A stretch of 7,143 nucleotides of DNA. Origin: Burkholderiales bacterium RIFCSPHIGHO2_12_FULL_61_11 (GTDB lineage: Bacteria; Pseudomonadota; Gammaproteobacteria; Burkholderiales; Burkholderiaceae_C). Position 1 is the first letter of the stretch; every line of letters starts with the position of its first letter. A program made the position numbers and the translations under genes. Positions 5,824-7,143 of this stretch are shown in pieces. The notes beneath the pieces were generated by a model, which was given only the letters and a program-made list of their open reading frames with translations, searched no databases and was not told the DNA's origin. The stretch lies in contig MERZ01000127.1 in assembly GCA_001770785.1 (NCBI GenBank), positions 11,650 through 18,792 of the forward strand, given 5' to 3'.

Positions 5824-7143
5824 ACAGGCAACTCAGCGCTCATTCTTGCGCTAGTCTGCGGACTTATCGCCGTGGCTTACGGCATTTGGGCACGCAGCTG
5901 GATACTTTCCCAGGATGCAGGCAACGCGCGCATGCAGGAAATTGCAGCCGCCATCCAGACCGGCGCCGCCGCCTATCTGGCGCGGCAATACAAAACCATC
6001 GCCATCGTCGGGGTCGTCTTGGCCGTGCTGATCGGCATCTTTCTTGACAGCAAAACCGCCATCGGCTTTGTGCTCGGTGCAGTGATGTCAGGCACCTGCG
6101 GCTTCATCGGAATGAATGTTTCAGTGCGTGCCAATGTGCGGACCGCGCAGGCCGCCACCCGCGGCATCGGCCCGGCGCTGGATGTCGCGTTTCGCGGCGG
6201 CGCCATCACCGGCATGCTGGTGGTGGGCTTGGGCCTTTTGGGCGTCACCGGCTTTTACTGGTTTTTGGTGGGCAACGGCAACTTCACACCCGACCGCAAG
6301 CTGGCTGACCTGCTCAACCCGCTGATAGGGTTTGCCTTTGGCGCCTCGCTGATTTCAATTTTTGCGCGTCTGGGCGGCGGCATTTTCACCAAGGGCGCTG
6401 ACGTCGGCGCCGACCTGGTGGGCAAGGTCGAAGCGGGTATTCCGGAAGACGATCCACGCAACCCGGCCGTGATTGCTGACAACGTCGGCGACAACGTCGG
6501 TGATTGCGCCGGCATGGCCGCCGACCTGTTTGAAACCTACGCCGTGACGCTGATTGCCACCATGGTGCTGGGCGCACTGCTGGTCGCCTCGGCGCCGCTC
6601 AGTGCCGTCATGTACCCGCTGGCACTGGGCGCCGTGTCCATCATCGGCTCCATCATCGGCTGCTTCTTCGTCAAGGCCTCGCCCGGCATGAAGAACGTCA
6701 TGCCGGCCTTGTACAAAGGCCTGGCAATTGCCGGTGTGCTGTCGCTGATTGCTTTTTATTTCGTCACCGTGTGGCTGATGCCTGACAACGCCATTACGGC
6801 CACTGGCAGCCAGTTGCGGCTGTTCGGCGCCTGCGCCGTGGGTCTGGTGCTGACCGGCGCACTCGTCTGGGTGACCGAATACTTCACCGGAACGCAATAC
6901 GCACCGGTGCAGCATATTGCGCAAGCTTCCACCACCGGCCATGGCACCAACGTCATTGCGGGCCTGGGCGTATCCATGCGTTCCACCGCCTGGCCTGTGG
7001 CGTTTGTGTGCATCGCCATCCTGGTGTCGTACAACCTGGCGGGTCTGTTTGGCATTGCCATTGCGGCAACCTCCATGCTGAGCATGGCCGGCATCGTCGT
7101 GGCGCTCGACGCTTACGGCCCGATCACCGACAACGCCGGCGGC
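5821..7143 (+). CDS. hppA: Membrane-bound ion-translocating pyrophosphatase, N-terminal 441 residues
   Basis: Integral inner-membrane pump that couples pyrophosphate hydrolysis to export of H+ (or Na+). The frame is open to the right edge, so about 60% of a typical 680-720-residue protein is seen. The first membrane segment is at about 5-25 ([19 protein letters not shown]) and many more follow. The substrate site is unmistakable: [20 protein letters not shown] (185-204), then [21 protein letters not shown] (208-228) with the Asp residues that bind Mg-pyrophosphate, DLFETY (235-240) in the next helix, and GPITDNAGG at the cut end. The segment that distinguishes potassium-dependent from potassium-independent pumps (around GNTT) lies beyond the window, so ion and K+ requirements cannot be read. 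ATG 5821 has AGGAG seven bases upstream. Divergent from ppa. Confidence 0.97.
   Translation, partial: MTGNSALILALVCGLIAVAYGIWARSWILSQDAGNARMQEIAAAIQTGAAAYLARQYKTIAIVGVVLAVLIGIFLDSKTAIGFVLGAVMSGTCGFIGMNVSVRANVRTAQAATRGIGPALDVAFRGGAITGMLVVGLGLLGVTGFYWFLVGNGNFTPDRKLADLLNPLIGFAFGASLISIFARLGGGIFTKGADVGADLVGKVEAGIPEDDPRNPAVIADNVGDNVGDCAGMAADLFETYAVTLIATMVLGALLVASAPLSAVMYPLALGAVSIIGSIIGCFFVKASPGMKNVMPALYKGLAIAGVLSLIAFYFVTVWLMPDNAITATGSQLRLFGACAVGLVLTGALVWVTEYFTGTQYAPVQHIAQASTTGHGTNVIAGLGVSMRSTAWPVAFVCIAILVSYNLAGLFGIAIAATSMLSMAGIVVALDAYGPITDNAGG

Noticed and set aside
6355..6942. 195-residue minus-strand frame inside hppA
   Set aside because: His/Gln/Gly-rich antisense shadow of a highly conserved membrane protein gene.
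150..7143. A functional pyrophosphate module made of nadE, ppa and hppA
   Set aside because: NadE does release pyrophosphate, but the genes lie in separate transcription units with unrelated genes between them and nadE looks recently acquired; the link is probably coincidence.
1..7143. CRISPR arrays, tRNA or rRNA genes, insertion-sequence transposases
   Set aside because: None seen: no spaced direct repeats, no cloverleaf or rRNA-like stretch, and no transposase or terminal inverted repeats around the nadE junction.

Overview
The window looks like chromosomal DNA of a betaproteobacterium, most likely of the family Comamonadaceae (Polaromonas/Rhodoferax-like). The basis is protein resemblance (soluble pyrophosphatase, FemAB-like acyltransferase, HPF/RaiA protein, HppA), high GC in the native genes and short SD-led starts. 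This assignment is from recalled family resemblance, not a database search.

Layout. Bases 1-2216 (minus strand) carry a two-gene operon running off the left edge: a 688-residue glutamine-dependent NAD+ synthase, then an unrecognised ORF that overlaps its stop by ATGA. This block is visibly less GC-rich than its neighbours (sampled 60-base lines about 48-53% against 70% in the acyltransferase). Immediately upstream, bases 2246-2368 encode about 41 residues that read as the amino terminus of a different, shorter class of NAD+ synthase. My reading is that a foreign nadE operon landed inside the resident nadE, leaving its 5' end as a short leader ORF that stops exactly over the TTG start of the new gene.

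Bases 2399-3634 (plus) encode a FemAB/GNAT-like acyltransferase (COG3146/DUF482 type), which seems to carry an in-frame copy of a short dispersed repeat. After a 250-base gap with no convincing gene come three minus-strand genes: a short HPF/RaiA-type ribosome-associated protein (3887-4222) with its own likely promoter, a 133-residue coiled-coil protein with a C-terminal membrane anchor (4495-4896), and soluble family I inorganic pyrophosphatase (5014-5553). From 5821 the plus strand encodes the membrane pyrophosphatase HppA, cut by the right edge after 441 residues.

How they fit. Soluble Ppa and membrane HppA are divergently arranged around a 267-base control region with a 20-bp near-perfect palindrome and, in the hppA leader, a strong GC hairpin. 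Both enzymes consume pyrophosphate, one wasting and one conserving the energy. NAD+ synthase releases pyrophosphate, but nothing in the sequence ties it to the pyrophosphatases. The most unusual part of the window is the apparent non-orthologous gene replacement at the nadE locus.
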